63,750 nucleotides of DNA from an uncultured Bacteroides sp. GTDB lineage: Bacteria; Bacteroidota; Bacteroidia; Bacteroidales; Bacteroidaceae. Shown in pieces: positions 51,737 through 60,651 of the stretch. The position numbers and the translations under genes were made by a program. Where the stretch lies: contig CAUEFX010000014.1 of NCBI GenBank assembly GCA_958477465.1, positions 1-63,750 on the forward strand, in the 5' to 3' direction. The notes beneath the pieces were generated by a model. It ran no database searches and was not told the origin of the DNA. It saw nothing but the letters and a program-made list of their open reading frames with translations. The number at the start of each line of letters is the position of its first letter. Position 1 is the first letter of the stretch.

Positions 51737-54225
51737 AAAAACAATCCTCCTATCTGATAAACAACAAAGGCAAGCACCCATGCCAACGCAGTGGTATACC
51801 CTGCCGTGAAAAATGCCCATTTCCAGCTTCCCGACTCCTGCCTAATGGCTGCAAATGTAGCTATACATGGAAAATAGATCAGTACAAACAACATATAACA
51901 GTAAGCGACAAGCGGAGTAATCGGAATCCGCTCTCCCAAAGTTGCATCATCCACATTGGCATCATCGGCATAAAGCACACCGAGCGTACTGACCACCAGT
52001 TCTTTTGCACCAACTCCGGAAATCAGGCCAATACCCAACTTCCAATCAAATCCCATAGGCTTGATAACCGGCTCAATCGCTTTTCCGATCTGCCCTATAT
52101 AAGAATTCTCCTGCTGCTCGGCAACCGTCTCATAAGCATCATGGTGGGGATAATAACCCAAGAACCAGATAATGATAGATGCAATCATTATAATTCCTCC
52201 CATTTTACGAAGATACTGTTCACCCTTATCCCATGTATGACGGAAAATAGCTTTCATAGTCGGCATACGATAAGGTGGCAGCTCCATCACAAACGGAGTG
52301 TCGTCACCCTTAACCAGAAACTTGCTGAACAAGCGGGCCAGCAATACTGCCAGCAAAATACCGGTACAGTAAATAGAGAACAGTACCAATCCGGCTTTGT
52401 TCGGGAAGAAAGCACCCACCAACAACAAATAAATCGGGAGACGGGCACTGCAGGACATCAACGGGTTGACAAGCATCGTCACAAGGCGGCTTTTCCTGTT
52501 TTCAATGGTACGGGAAGCCATGATGGCGGGGACATTACATCCGAATCCCATAACAAGAGGAATAAACGATTTGCCGTGGAGTCCCATCTTATGCATTATC
52601 TTATCCATGATAAAAGCTGCACGAGCCATATATCCGGAATCTTCCATAAGGGAAATAAAGAAATAAAGAATCAGGATGTTGGGCAGGAAAACAATCACCC
52701 CGCCTACTCCGCCAATAATACCATCTATCAACATATCTTTCAACGGCCCCTCAGCCATGTGATTGTAGATCAGATTCCCTAACTCTTCTACCAGCCATTC
52801 AATACCCTTCATGGGATACTCTCCAAGCACGAATGTCCCTTCGAACATGATATACATAAAAAGGAAAAAGATAGGATATCCCCACACACGATGCGTCACG
52901 ATGGCATCAATCACCTTCGTTGTCTGTGCTTTCTCCTGGTGGCTTTCGGTGAACGTCTCTTTTAATGCACCGCTGATAAAGCCATATTTAGCATCGGTAA
53001 TGGCAGATTCGCTGTCTTCATTCAATGCTGCCATGATACGCTTGGCTGCTTTATCGCGTATCCGGATAATCTCTTCCGAATTGGGCAACGTATGGATAAT
53101 GCGCTCGATGTCGGAATCGTTCTCTAAAAGCTTTATCGCAAGGAAACGAGTGGAATATTTGGAGCGGATGCCTTCATTCTTCGAGATTTCCTCCTTTACC
53201 ATATCGATGGCTTTCTCCAAGTCCGGACCATGATTGATATGAATATGACGGAACACACGCTCTCCCGAGTTATGAGGATGAACATAATCTTCCAAATGCT
53301 CTTCGTGGTGAGTCTCGTCTACGTGGGCACGATGCCAGTCTTGCAGTTCTTTAGCAACTTCCGGGTTTATGTTTCCATTCTTATCGAAGAAATCGCCTCC
53401 TTCATAAAGGTTGATGATGACATGGAACAGATGGTCGACACCTAAATTCTTTTTGCAAACGGTAGGAACCATAGGTACACCGAAAAGTTTGCTCAACAAT
53501 CTGTAATCGAGGGTATTGCCGCTGGCTTCAAGTTCATCATACATATTGAGGGCAATCACCATGCGGACGTTCATGTCGATAAGCTGGGTCGTAAGATAGA
53601 GATTACGCTCCAGATTGGAAGAGTCCACAACGTTGATGATTACATCCGGCGTCTCATCAATGATGTGCCGGCGCACATAAATTTCTTCGGGTGTGTAGGC
53701 CGAAAGAGAGTAAGTACCGGGCAGGTCGACTATTTTAAAATGATAACCTTCAAAGTCAAAATAACCTTCTTTGGCATCGACAGTCACTCCGCTATAATTG
53801 CCCACATGCTCATGGGCACCGGATGCGAGATTAAACAAAGAGGTTTTTCCACAATTCGGATTACCGACCAAAGCTACATTAATGGTTTTTCTCTTTCCAA
53901 GTGCCAATCGCTTCAACTCTTCCTCGTCCGGATAAATATTTTCACTTATGCCTTGATGATAGTCTTGCGGATGTACCTGATGCATTTGATCTGCCGCTTC
54001 TTGCTCACTGATGATTTCTATCATGTCGGCCTCTTGCCGGCGAAGCGAAATCTCATAACCTAATACTTTGTATTTTATGGGGTCTTTAAGAGGAGCGTTG
54101 AGTAATACTTCCACTGTTTTACCTTTGATAAAGCCCATCTCGACAATACGCTTACGGAAGCCTCCATGGCCGAGCACTTTAACAATAACCCCCTTCTCTC
54201 CTGTTCTTAATTCGGACAAACGCAT
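51733..54225 (-). CDS. feoB: FeoA-FeoB fusion ferrous iron transporter
   Basis: FeoB imports Fe(II) across the inner membrane under anaerobic conditions. This 830-residue protein begins with a FeoA SH3-like domain (1-75: LRTGEKGVIVKVLGHGG) fused to the G domain (GNPNCGKTS at 121-129, then DLPGTYSLS and NMYD). The nucleotide-exchange helices and membrane domain follow with Gate motifs (SCSARLPIYLLLVGAF and a second Gate before FVVYQ). A His-rich segment at about 82-90 and a second at about 310-325 could bind metal. It has a consensus promoter at 54248-54279. Confidence 0.95.
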   Translation of the reverse strand: MRLSELRTGEKGVIVKVLGHGGFRKRIVEMGFIKGKTVEVLLNAPLKDPIKYKVLGYEISLRRQEADMIEIISEQEAADQMHQVHPQDYHQGISENIYPDEEELKRLALGKRKTINVALVGNPNCGKTSLFNLASGAHEHVGNYSGVTVDAKEGYFDFEGYHFKIVDLPGTYSLSAYTPEEIYVRRHIIDETPDVIINVVDSSNLERNLYLTTQLIDMNVRMVIALNMYDELEASGNTLDYRLLSKLFGVPMVPTVCKKNLGVDHLFHVIINLYEGGDFFDKNGNINPEVAKELQDWHRAHVDETHHEEHLEDYVHPHNSGERVFRHIHINHGPDLEKAIDMVKEEISKNEGIRSKYSTRFLAIKLLENDSDIERIIHTLPNSEEIIRIRDKAAKRIMAALNEDSESAITDAKYGFISGALKETFTESHQEKAQTTKVIDAIVTHRVWGYPIFFLFMYIMFEGTFVLGEYPMKGIEWLVEELGNLIYNHMAEGPLKDMLIDGIIGGVGGVIVFLPNILILYFFISLMEDSGYMARAAFIMDKIMHKMGLHGKSFIPLVMGFGCNVPAIMASRTIENRKSRLVTMLVNPLMSCSARLPIYLLLVGAFFPNKAGLVLFSIYCTGILLAVLLARLFSKFLVKGDDTPFVMELPPYRMPTMKAIFRHTWDKGEQYLRKMGGIIMIASIIIWFLGYYPHHDAYETVAEQQENSYIGQIGKAIEPVIKPMGFDWKLGIGLISGVGAKELVVSTLGVLYADDANVDDATLGERIPITPLVAYCYMLFVLIYFPCIATFAAIRQESGSWKWAFFTAGYTTALAWVLAFVVYQIGGLFL

Positions 54226-54247
54226 ACTTTGTTCTATTAATTTTCCG

Positions 54248-54279
54248 CAAATATAACGGATAAGTTTTTACGATACAAA
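54248..54279 (-). promoter_or_regulatory. Promoter of feoAB
   Basis: On the minus strand TTTG (54276-54279), 20 nt, then TATATTTG (54248-54255) gives an exact consensus 23 nt before the ATG. I do not see a clear Fur-box palindrome overlapping it. Confidence 0.75.
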
Positions 54280-54376
54280 TTATTTAGACTGTTTTTAAAT
54301 AGCACTCCTTTTTACCCGAAGTGACGTACCCGATATTGCAACACCCTGACCGGCTTGCCATTATTATCCGAATCGT

Positions 54377-54408
54377 TTTATGAATTATTTATAATATGCT
54401 TATCTTTG
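54377..54408 (+). promoter_or_regulatory. Promoter of tilS, very close to the start codon
   Basis: TTTA (54377-54380), 20 nt, then TATCTTTG (54401-54408) lies only 5 nt before the ATG at 54413. The expected start of transcription falls at or beside the ATG, so the mRNA may be leaderless. Confidence 0.6.
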
Positions 54409-54412
54409 CAGC

Positions 54413-55696
54413 ATGATACGTAAAAAGGTTGCACAATATATTGACAGCGAGCATTTATTTTCTCTAAATGCCCACATCATCGTAGCATTGAGCGGTGGTG
54501 CCGATTCGGTAGCGCTGCTACACATTCTGCATGTATTGGGATATAGCTGCGAAGCAGCACACTGCAATTTCCATCTGCGAAAGGAAGAATCGGATAGAGA
54601 CGAACGGTTTGTCTGGGAGCTGTGCGCGACCATGAAAATTCCCTTGCACATTGTACATTTTGAGACGGAACAGTATGCAACCGAGAATAAAATCTCGATT
54701 GAAATGGCAGCACGCGAACTGCGCTATCGCTGGTTTGCAGAGATAAAAGAACAGACAAATGCCGATGTCATTGCCGTGGCCCACCATCAAGACGACAGCG
54801 TGGAGACTGTATTGCTCAATCTTATCCGGGGAACAGGAATAAACGGATTATTGGGAATTCGACCGAAAAATGGAGATATCGTACGCCCGCTTTTATGCAT
54901 CGGCCGAAAGGAAATTATCGATTATCTGCAAAGCATAGGCCAGGAGTATGTGACAGACAGTACAAATTTACAAGACGAATATACCCGCAACAAAATACGC
55001 CTGAACCTGTTGCCGCTTATGCAGGAAATCAATCCGGCGGTAAAAGAACACATCATCGATACCGGAAATTATCTGAACGACATAGTACGTATATATAATA
55101 AAGGTATAGAAGAGGGAAAACAACGGGTAATGGAGAAAGGGGATATCCGTATCACCGCATTGCTAAACGAACCCGCTCCGGAAGCGCTGCTATTCGAAAT
55201 TCTCTATCCGCTGGGATTCAATCCGGCACAGACCAGAAACATACTGACCGCATTGAACAAACAGACCGGCAAACAATTTATAAGCAAAGACGGTTGGAGA
55301 ATAACGAAAGACAGAGAACATCTGCTGATAGACAAGAAGGAAGAAAAAGAATTCCCTCCTTTCAGACTGGTCAGAGAAGAAAGGGAATACACAAAGGATT
55401 TCATTATTTCACGCGATAGAAACACTGCCTGCTTTGATGCCGACAAATTAACCGATGAACTCAGCTTGAGAAAATGGCAGACGGGAGATACCTTTATCCC
55501 TTTTGGAATGAAAGGAAAGAAAAAGGTAAGCGATTATCTGACAGACAGAAAGTTCTCCGTCGTCCGGAAAGAGCAGCAATGGATTTTATGCTGTGGAGAC
55601 AAGATAGCCTGGATTATTGGAGAACGGACCGACAACCGCTTTCGAATAGACGAGAATACCCAAAGAGTAATCATCCTAAAGATCAACGAAGAATAA
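54413..55696 (+). CDS. tilS: tRNA(Ile)-lysidine synthetase
   Basis: TilS adds lysine to C34 of tRNA-Ile(CAU) so that it reads AUA. The 427-residue protein has the PP-loop SGGADS at 27-32, HCNFHLRKEESDRDE, the second motif VAHHQDDSVETVLLNLIRGTG, and the C-terminal TilS domains with LRKWQTGDTFIPFGMKGKKKVSDYL split across the junction. All expected blocks are present. The only plausible start is ATG 54413, since no in-frame Met precedes the PP-loop otherwise. Confidence 0.95.
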   Translation: MIRKKVAQYIDSEHLFSLNAHIIVALSGGADSVALLHILHVLGYSCEAAHCNFHLRKEESDRDERFVWELCATMKIPLHIVHFETEQYATENKISIEMAARELRYRWFAEIKEQTNADVIAVAHHQDDSVETVLLNLIRGTGINGLLGIRPKNGDIVRPLLCIGRKEIIDYLQSIGQEYVTDSTNLQDEYTRNKIRLNLLPLMQEINPAVKEHIIDTGNYLNDIVRIYNKGIEEGKQRVMEKGDIRITALLNEPAPEALLFEILYPLGFNPAQTRNILTALNKQTGKQFISKDGWRITKDREHLLIDKKEEKEFPPFRLVREEREYTKDFIISRDRNTACFDADKLTDELSLRKWQTGDTFIPFGMKGKKKVSDYLTDRKFSVVRKEQQWILCCGDKIAWIIGERTDNRFRIDENTQRVIILKINEE

Positions 55697-55767
55697 TGTG
55701 CCAATTCCCCTTCCGCTTGCTTTCCTTTGTCCGGTTTCAGCGTGCGGGAGGGAATATTATCGACTTA

Positions 55768-56604
55768 CTATAAGATTGTTTTCGGCTCTTTCCGATAGGT
55801 AAAACACTGTGAAAGTAATACAGCGAACGGAGTATCATACACCCTCGCCTGCTGCGTACATGATTTTGTGCAAGCACAGCACTTAATACACTTTTCTACC
55901 TCCGTCTGCGTTTCATTGCCTTCCAATATGGCACCTGTCGGACAATGACATGCACACACGCCACAGTGTATGCAAAGGCTTTCGTCTTTCAACCATGGAG
56001 TACGCGGCAGAGGCACACCGCTTCTACGCAGTTTTATCACCTTACGTAAAAAGCGAAATAACGGGAAGAAGGGCTGTCGCGGCCGCGGAATGGCACGGAC
56101 ATCGACCGGATAGAGAGTCTCCAAACCGGAAGCTGTTTCTACTTTGGCCTTCAACTTCTGTCCGAATTCTACCGCCAACTTCAAATCATCAGCATCAGGG
56201 CGTCCTGCCGCAATCGGATATTTCGCACTACTATAAGAGTGCTCACCTATAAAAGTAGCTCCGGCAATCACCTTAAATCCGTTCAGCAGGACAAAGGCAT
56301 CCAGTTCCATCAGAGCTTTCTCATAAGCACGGTTACCATAAACCACCACCAATGCCACCGGGGTGTCGTTGCCCTGGATACTTCTCAGACGCTCCATTGC
56401 CAACGGGGCTACATGCCCGCCATACACAGGAACCACCACAACGGCCAATGCAGAAGTCGACAGCTCCATTTCCTCAGCCGGTTTTAAGGTTAAATCAGTG
56501 GTCGATACATCCTTTATTCCTATTCCGTGAACAATTGCCTCGCCTACTTGTTTAGATGTATGGGTAGGCGAAAAATAAATAAGATGAGTTTCTGTAACTA
56601 TCAT
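55768..56604 (-). CDS. EFR1-type flavodoxin-ferredoxin protein
   Basis: The 278-residue protein has an N-terminal flavodoxin-like domain (IYFSPTHTSKQVGEAI, VVVPVYGGHVAPLA) and a C-terminal pair of 4Fe-4S clusters (CIHCGVCACHCPTG and CIKCCACTKSCTQQA). This is the EFR1 architecture of anaerobes; the electron partners are not known. I use ATG 56604; a frame to 56634 would add ten residues upstream of the flavodoxin start. It converges with tilS and is divergent from rho. Confidence 0.9.
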   Translation of the reverse strand: MIVTETHLIYFSPTHTSKQVGEAIVHGIGIKDVSTTDLTLKPAEEMELSTSALAVVVVPVYGGHVAPLAMERLRSIQGNDTPVALVVVYGNRAYEKALMELDAFVLLNGFKVIAGATFIGEHSYSSAKYPIAAGRPDADDLKLAVEFGQKLKAKVETASGLETLYPVDVRAIPRPRQPFFPLFRFLRKVIKLRRSGVPLPRTPWLKDESLCIHCGVCACHCPTGAILEGNETQTEVEKCIKCCACTKSCTQQARVYDTPFAVLLSQCFTYRKEPKTIL

Positions 56605-56623
56605 AGTGCTTGATTTTAAGTAA

Positions 56624-56631
56624 CAAAGATA
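56624..56631 (-). promoter_or_regulatory. -7 box of the EFR1 gene
   Basis: Minus-strand TATCTTTG (plus CAAAGATA) lies 20 nt ahead of ATG 56604. A T-run upstream gives only a poor -33 match. Confidence 0.55.
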
Positions 56632-56660
56632 CACTTTTAAATGAAAAAAATGATGATTTA

Positions 56661-56691
56661 TTTACGAAACCAGAATTATTTATTATCTTTG
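56661..56691 (+). promoter_or_regulatory. Promoter of rho with a long leader
   Basis: TTTA (56661-56664), 19 nt, then TATCTTTG (56684-56691) is a near-consensus match. The leader to the ATG at 56870 would be about 170 nt, long for this genome. It contains a small CCCT...AGGG hairpin near 56715 and could mediate Rho autoregulation. Confidence 0.6.
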
Positions 56692-56869
56692 CGCCGTTGA
56701 AACACTCTGCTATCCCTCACCGGAGGGAAACAACCAGATATCCAATTCAACAGAAATATCCCTGATTCATAATTTAAAGTATATGTTCACATGACCGGTG
56801 ACAAGTGAAGTCCTGTTGTGTTTCCATATTTCAGCTGAACAGAAAAATATTAATAACTTACTATACTGT

Positions 56870-58915
56870 ATGTATAACATTATCCAATTGAACGACAAAG
56901 ATTTGTCGGAACTACAGACTATTGCCCATGAACTGGGAATAAAAAAGACAGACTCACTAAAAAAAGAAGAACTTGTTTACAAAATCCTTGATGAACAAGC
57001 TATCGCCGGCGCTACCAAGAAAGTTGCGGCAGATAAATTGAAAGAGGAAAGAAACGAAGACAAGAAAAAAAGATCACGCGTAGCAGTGAAGAAAGAAAAC
57101 AAAGTATTCTCCGCTACCAAAAACGGTGAGATAACCAAGACTGAGACAACTGCACCGGCTCCGGCAACCAAAGTACAAGCACAAGAAGCCGCCCCTGCCA
57201 AACAAGAAGCCGCTACACCTGCAGCAGAAGTTCCCGCAGCAGCTCCGAAAAAGAAAGTAGGACGTCCACGCAAAAATCCGGTAGTAACCAAACCGGTAGA
57301 AGAACAACCCACCGCCATCAAAGAAGAAAAAGAAACAATAGCAACGGAGACCAAGAAAGCGGAAGAAGAGAAGAAAACGGAAACGAAACCGGCTTCCAAA
57401 CCAATAGCCAAACCCATTGCCAAACCGGTTATCAAGTCCAAAGCTCCGGCCGTTGTCGATGAAGAAAGTAAAATCCTGTCGGAAAGCTCCGATGATGACT
57501 TCATTCCTATAGAAGATCTCCCATCTGAAAAAGTAGAATTGCCAACCGAACTATTCGGTAAATTCGAATCGACCAAAGCCGAAACCGTCGCCCCTTCTAC
57601 TTCCGAACAAACGCAAAACCAACCGCGCCCCCGTGTTATACGTCCACGTGACAATAACAACAATAATAATAACGCTCCAAGAAACAACAACAATCCCCGT
57701 CTGCCTATGCAGAGACCTGCACAGCAACAAAATGCAGGTGAAAACGCACCGGCACCGGAACGCAAGGTCATAGAGCGTGAGAAGCCTTATGAATTCGATG
57801 ACATCCTGACTGGGACAGGCGTACTGGAAATCATGCAGGACGGCTACGGATTCCTACGTTCTTCGGACTATAACTATCTTTCATCTCCGGATGATATTTA
57901 TGTATCTCAGTCACAAATCAAACTATTCGGTTTGAAAACAGGAGATGTAGTGGAAGGCGTAATCCGTCCGCCCAAAGAAGGCGAGAAGTATTTCCCTTTA
58001 GTAAAGGTATCGAAGATAAACGGGCGTGATGCCGCATTTGTACGCGACCGTGTTCCTTTCGACCATCTGACTCCTCTCTTCCCGGACGAAAAGTTCAGAC
58101 TTTGCAAAGGTGGATATTCCGATTCCATGTCTGCACGTGTAGTAGACCTGTTTTCTCCGATCGGTAAGGGCCAGCGCGCACTGATCGTGGCACAGCCCAA
58201 AACCGGTAAGACACTGCTGATGAAGGATATTGCCAATGCCATCGCAGCCAACCATCCGGAAGTATACATGATAATGCTCCTTATCGATGAACGTCCGGAA
58301 GAGGTAACGGACATGGCACGCAGCGTAAATGCAGAAGTTATCGCATCGACCTTCGATGAACCGGCCGAACGCCACGTAAAGATTGCAGGCATCGTGCTTG
58401 AGAAAGCTAAAAGACTGGTAGAGTGCGGGCATGACGTTGTCATCTTCCTCGACTCCATCACTCGCCTTGCACGCGCCTACAATACGGTTTCACCGGCATC
58501 CGGAAAAGTTCTTTCGGGTGGTGTGGACGCCAATGCACTGCACAAACCCAAACGCTTCTTCGGTGCAGCCCGTAATATAGAAAACGGAGGTTCACTGACC
58601 ATTATCGCAACCGCATTGATCGATACCGGTTCAAAAATGGACGAGGTTATCTTTGAGGAATTTAAAGGTACCGGTAATATGGAACTCCAACTCGACCGCA
58701 ACTTGTCTAACAAACGCATCTTCCCGGCTGTTAACATTGTGGCTTCAAGCACACGCCGTGATGACTTGCTGCTCGATAAGACTACACTCGACCGCATGTG
58801 GATATTACGCAAGTATCTGTCTGACATGAATCCGATAGAAGCGATGGACTTTGTAAAAGACCGTCTTGAAAAGACGAAAGACAATGACGAATTCCTGATG
58901 AGCATGAATAGCTAA
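56870..58915 (+). CDS. rho: Transcription termination factor Rho with disordered insertion
   Basis: Rho is the hexameric RNA helicase that terminates untranslated transcripts. The 681-residue protein has the N-terminal Rho_N helices (SELQTIAHELGIKKTDSLKK), then a low-complexity insertion of about 250 residues (Ala/Pro/Lys/Glu-rich, including an AT-hook-like GRPRKNP and an Asn-rich stretch). The RNA-binding fold follows (GFLRSSDYNYLSSPDDIYVS), then the ATPase with Walker A AQPKTGKT (about 445-452), DERPEEVTDM, and Walker B VIFLDSITRLARAYN. I use ATG 56870; an upstream ATG at 56798 would add 24 unrelated residues. Similar insertions in Bacteroides Rho are known to drive phase separation. Confidence 0.95.
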   Translation: MYNIIQLNDKDLSELQTIAHELGIKKTDSLKKEELVYKILDEQAIAGATKKVAADKLKEERNEDKKKRSRVAVKKENKVFSATKNGEITKTETTAPAPATKVQAQEAAPAKQEAATPAAEVPAAAPKKKVGRPRKNPVVTKPVEEQPTAIKEEKETIATETKKAEEEKKTETKPASKPIAKPIAKPVIKSKAPAVVDEESKILSESSDDDFIPIEDLPSEKVELPTELFGKFESTKAETVAPSTSEQTQNQPRPRVIRPRDNNNNNNNAPRNNNNPRLPMQRPAQQQNAGENAPAPERKVIEREKPYEFDDILTGTGVLEIMQDGYGFLRSSDYNYLSSPDDIYVSQSQIKLFGLKTGDVVEGVIRPPKEGEKYFPLVKVSKINGRDAAFVRDRVPFDHLTPLFPDEKFRLCKGGYSDSMSARVVDLFSPIGKGQRALIVAQPKTGKTLLMKDIANAIAANHPEVYMIMLLIDERPEEVTDMARSVNAEVIASTFDEPAERHVKIAGIVLEKAKRLVECGHDVVIFLDSITRLARAYNTVSPASGKVLSGGVDANALHKPKRFFGAARNIENGGSLTIIATALIDTGSKMDEVIFEEFKGTGNMELQLDRNLSNKRIFPAVNIVASSTRRDDLLLDKTTLDRMWILRKYLSDMNPIEAMDFVKDRLEKTKDNDEFLMSMNS

Positions 58916-58926
58916 TATATGTACAA

Positions 58927-58965
58927 TTTACGATTAGACGATAAGGTAAATCGTCTAATCGTAAA
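58927..58965 (+). terminator. Intrinsic terminator after rho
   Basis: A perfect 16-bp stem (58927-58942 with 58950-58965) with a 7-nt loop is followed by TTTCTTTTCTT, 11 nt past the rho stop. Confidence 0.85.
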
Positions 58966-59051
58966 TTTCTTTTCTTACTATTTTCGTACAAATCTCTACC
59001 ATTAACGTCCAAAAGTCCTGCCTTACCCTTTTCCGGTATTTTTCAATTGCC

Positions 59052-59059
59052 TACATTTG
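59052..59059 (+). promoter_or_regulatory. -7 box of the orphan sulfatase gene
   Basis: TACATTTG matches TAnnTTTG, 42 nt before the ATG. TTTT at 59029-59032, 19 nt upstream, is an imperfect -33 match. Confidence 0.55.
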
Positions 59060-59101
59060 TCTGTATAAAAACAGTTCATTAACTTACAAATATAGCCAGC
59101 A

Positions 59102-60571
59102 ATGAAACCGATTTTTCCATTCATGGGACTCACTGCCTTGTGCAGCATCCCCGGCATAGCACAGGAGAAGCCCAATTTTCTCATTATTCAATGTGACCAT
59201 CTGACACAACGCGTAGTCGGTGCTTACGGCGAAACGGAAGGATGCACCCCTGCCATCGACCAAGTAGCCTCTCAAGGTGTCATCTTCGCCAATGCGTATA
59301 TAGGTTGCCCGCTCAGCCAACCTTCACGTGCAGCCTTATGGAGCGGCATGATGCCCCATCAAACCAATGTACGCTCCAACTCAGGCGAGCATATCAACCC
59401 CAGACTTCCGGAAAGTATCCCGACATTGGGAAGTCTTTTCTCCGAAAGCGGATATGATGCCGTACACTTCGGCAAGACACATGATATGGGTTCGTTACGC
59501 GGTTTCCGGCATAAAGAGCCTGTACCCCAGCCGTTCGCCGATCCGGAGTTTCCGGTAAACAACGACAGTTTCCTGGATGTAGGTACTTGTGAGGACGCGG
59601 TAGCTTATCTGAGTAATCCACCCCAAGAACCTTTCATCTGTATCGCTGATTTCCAGAACCCACACAACATCTGTGGATATGTAGGAGAAAACAAGGGAGA
59701 ACACACCGATAAGCCCATTGCCGGTTCCCTCCCCGAACTGCCTGCCAATTTTGAAGTGGAAGACTGGAACAATGTTCCCACTCCGGTACAATACATCTGT
59801 TGCAGTCATCGGCGCATGACGCAAGCGGCTCATTGGAACGAAGAGAACTACCGCCATTACATCGCCGCCTTCCAGCATTATACAAAAATGGTATCCAAGC
59901 AGATAGACCGTGTACTGAAGGCACTCTACTCTACTCCGGCCGGAAAAAACACAATCGTCGTCATCATGGCCGATCATGGCGACGGCATGGCTTCGCACCG
60001 TATGGTGACCAAACATATCAGCTTCTATGAGGAGATCACCAATGTGCCTTTCATATTTGCCGGTCCCGGCATCAAACACCGGAAGAAACCCGTAGATAAT
60101 ATTCTGGCTCAACCTACCATCGACCTGTTGCCTACGCTTTGCGAACTGGCCGGAATCCATACCCCCGACGGGAAACCCGGTATCAGCCTGGCACCGACTC
60201 TTAAAGGAGAAAAGCAAACTCAGAAACATCCGTATGCCGCTTCGGAGTGGCACAGCGAATACGAAGTAACAGTAACTCCGGGACGCATGATACGCGGGCC
60301 GAGATACAAATATACCCACTATCTGGAATGCGGAGACGAAGAACTGTACGACCTCAAAAAGGACCCAGGAGAAAGGAAGAACCTTGCCCGCAGCCCCAAA
60401 TATGCCAAGGTACTGGCAGAGCATCGTGAGATGCTTGACGACTACATCAAACGCACAAAAGATGATTATCGAAGCCTCAAGGTAGATGCGGATAAACGTT
60501 GGAGAAGCCATACTCCCGGATACCCCAACCACGAAGGCCCCGGAGCACGGGATATTATCAATAGAAAATAA
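59102..60571 (+). CDS. Family S1 sulfatase, subfamily unassigned
   Basis: The 489-residue secreted sulfatase has a signal peptide (ending PGIAQ), the metal motif IIQCDHLTQRVVGAYG, and the formylglycine motif PLSQPSRAALWSG with Ser72 as precursor. FGKTHDMG and MADHGDGMASHRM supply the remaining active-site residues. The body differs from the other three sulfatases here and I cannot place the subfamily. It is alone, between rho and a terminator, about 22 kb from the glycan-utilisation cluster. GC content looks somewhat higher than in its upstream flank. Confidence 0.88.
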   Translation: MKPIFPFMGLTALCSIPGIAQEKPNFLIIQCDHLTQRVVGAYGETEGCTPAIDQVASQGVIFANAYIGCPLSQPSRAALWSGMMPHQTNVRSNSGEHINPRLPESIPTLGSLFSESGYDAVHFGKTHDMGSLRGFRHKEPVPQPFADPEFPVNNDSFLDVGTCEDAVAYLSNPPQEPFICIADFQNPHNICGYVGENKGEHTDKPIAGSLPELPANFEVEDWNNVPTPVQYICCSHRRMTQAAHWNEENYRHYIAAFQHYTKMVSKQIDRVLKALYSTPAGKNTIVVIMADHGDGMASHRMVTKHISFYEEITNVPFIFAGPGIKHRKKPVDNILAQPTIDLLPTLCELAGIHTPDGKPGISLAPTLKGEKQTQKHPYAASEWHSEYEVTVTPGRMIRGPRYKYTHYLECGDEELYDLKKDPGERKNLARSPKYAKVLAEHREMLDDYIKRTKDDYRSLKVDADKRWRSHTPGYPNHEGPGARDIINRK

Positions 60572-60573
60572 AT

Positions 60574-60609
60574 AAAAAGAGCGAAGATTCATAAATCCTC
60601 GCTCTTTTT
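60574..60609 (+). terminator. Intrinsic terminator after the orphan sulfatase
   Basis: AAAAAGAGCGA (60574-60584) pairs with TCGCTCTTTTT (60599-60609), with an inner GATT/AATC extension and a run of six T. It overlaps the upstream part of the next gene's promoter. Confidence 0.85.
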
Positions 60610-60613
60610 TACC

Positions 60614-60621
60614 TACTTTTG
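60614..60621 (+). promoter_or_regulatory. -7 box of the TPR kinase unit
   Basis: TACTTTTG matches TAnnTTTG, 30 nt before the ATG at 60652. The -33 region falls inside the terminator stem, so termination and initiation sites are packed together. Confidence 0.55.
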
Positions 60622-60651
60622 TAGCATACACCACAAACAGTACAACAGATC

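Noticed and set aside
57600..57730. AAC/AAT-rich microsatellite
   Set aside because: It encodes the Asn-rich part of the Rho insertion and is in frame; no separate element.
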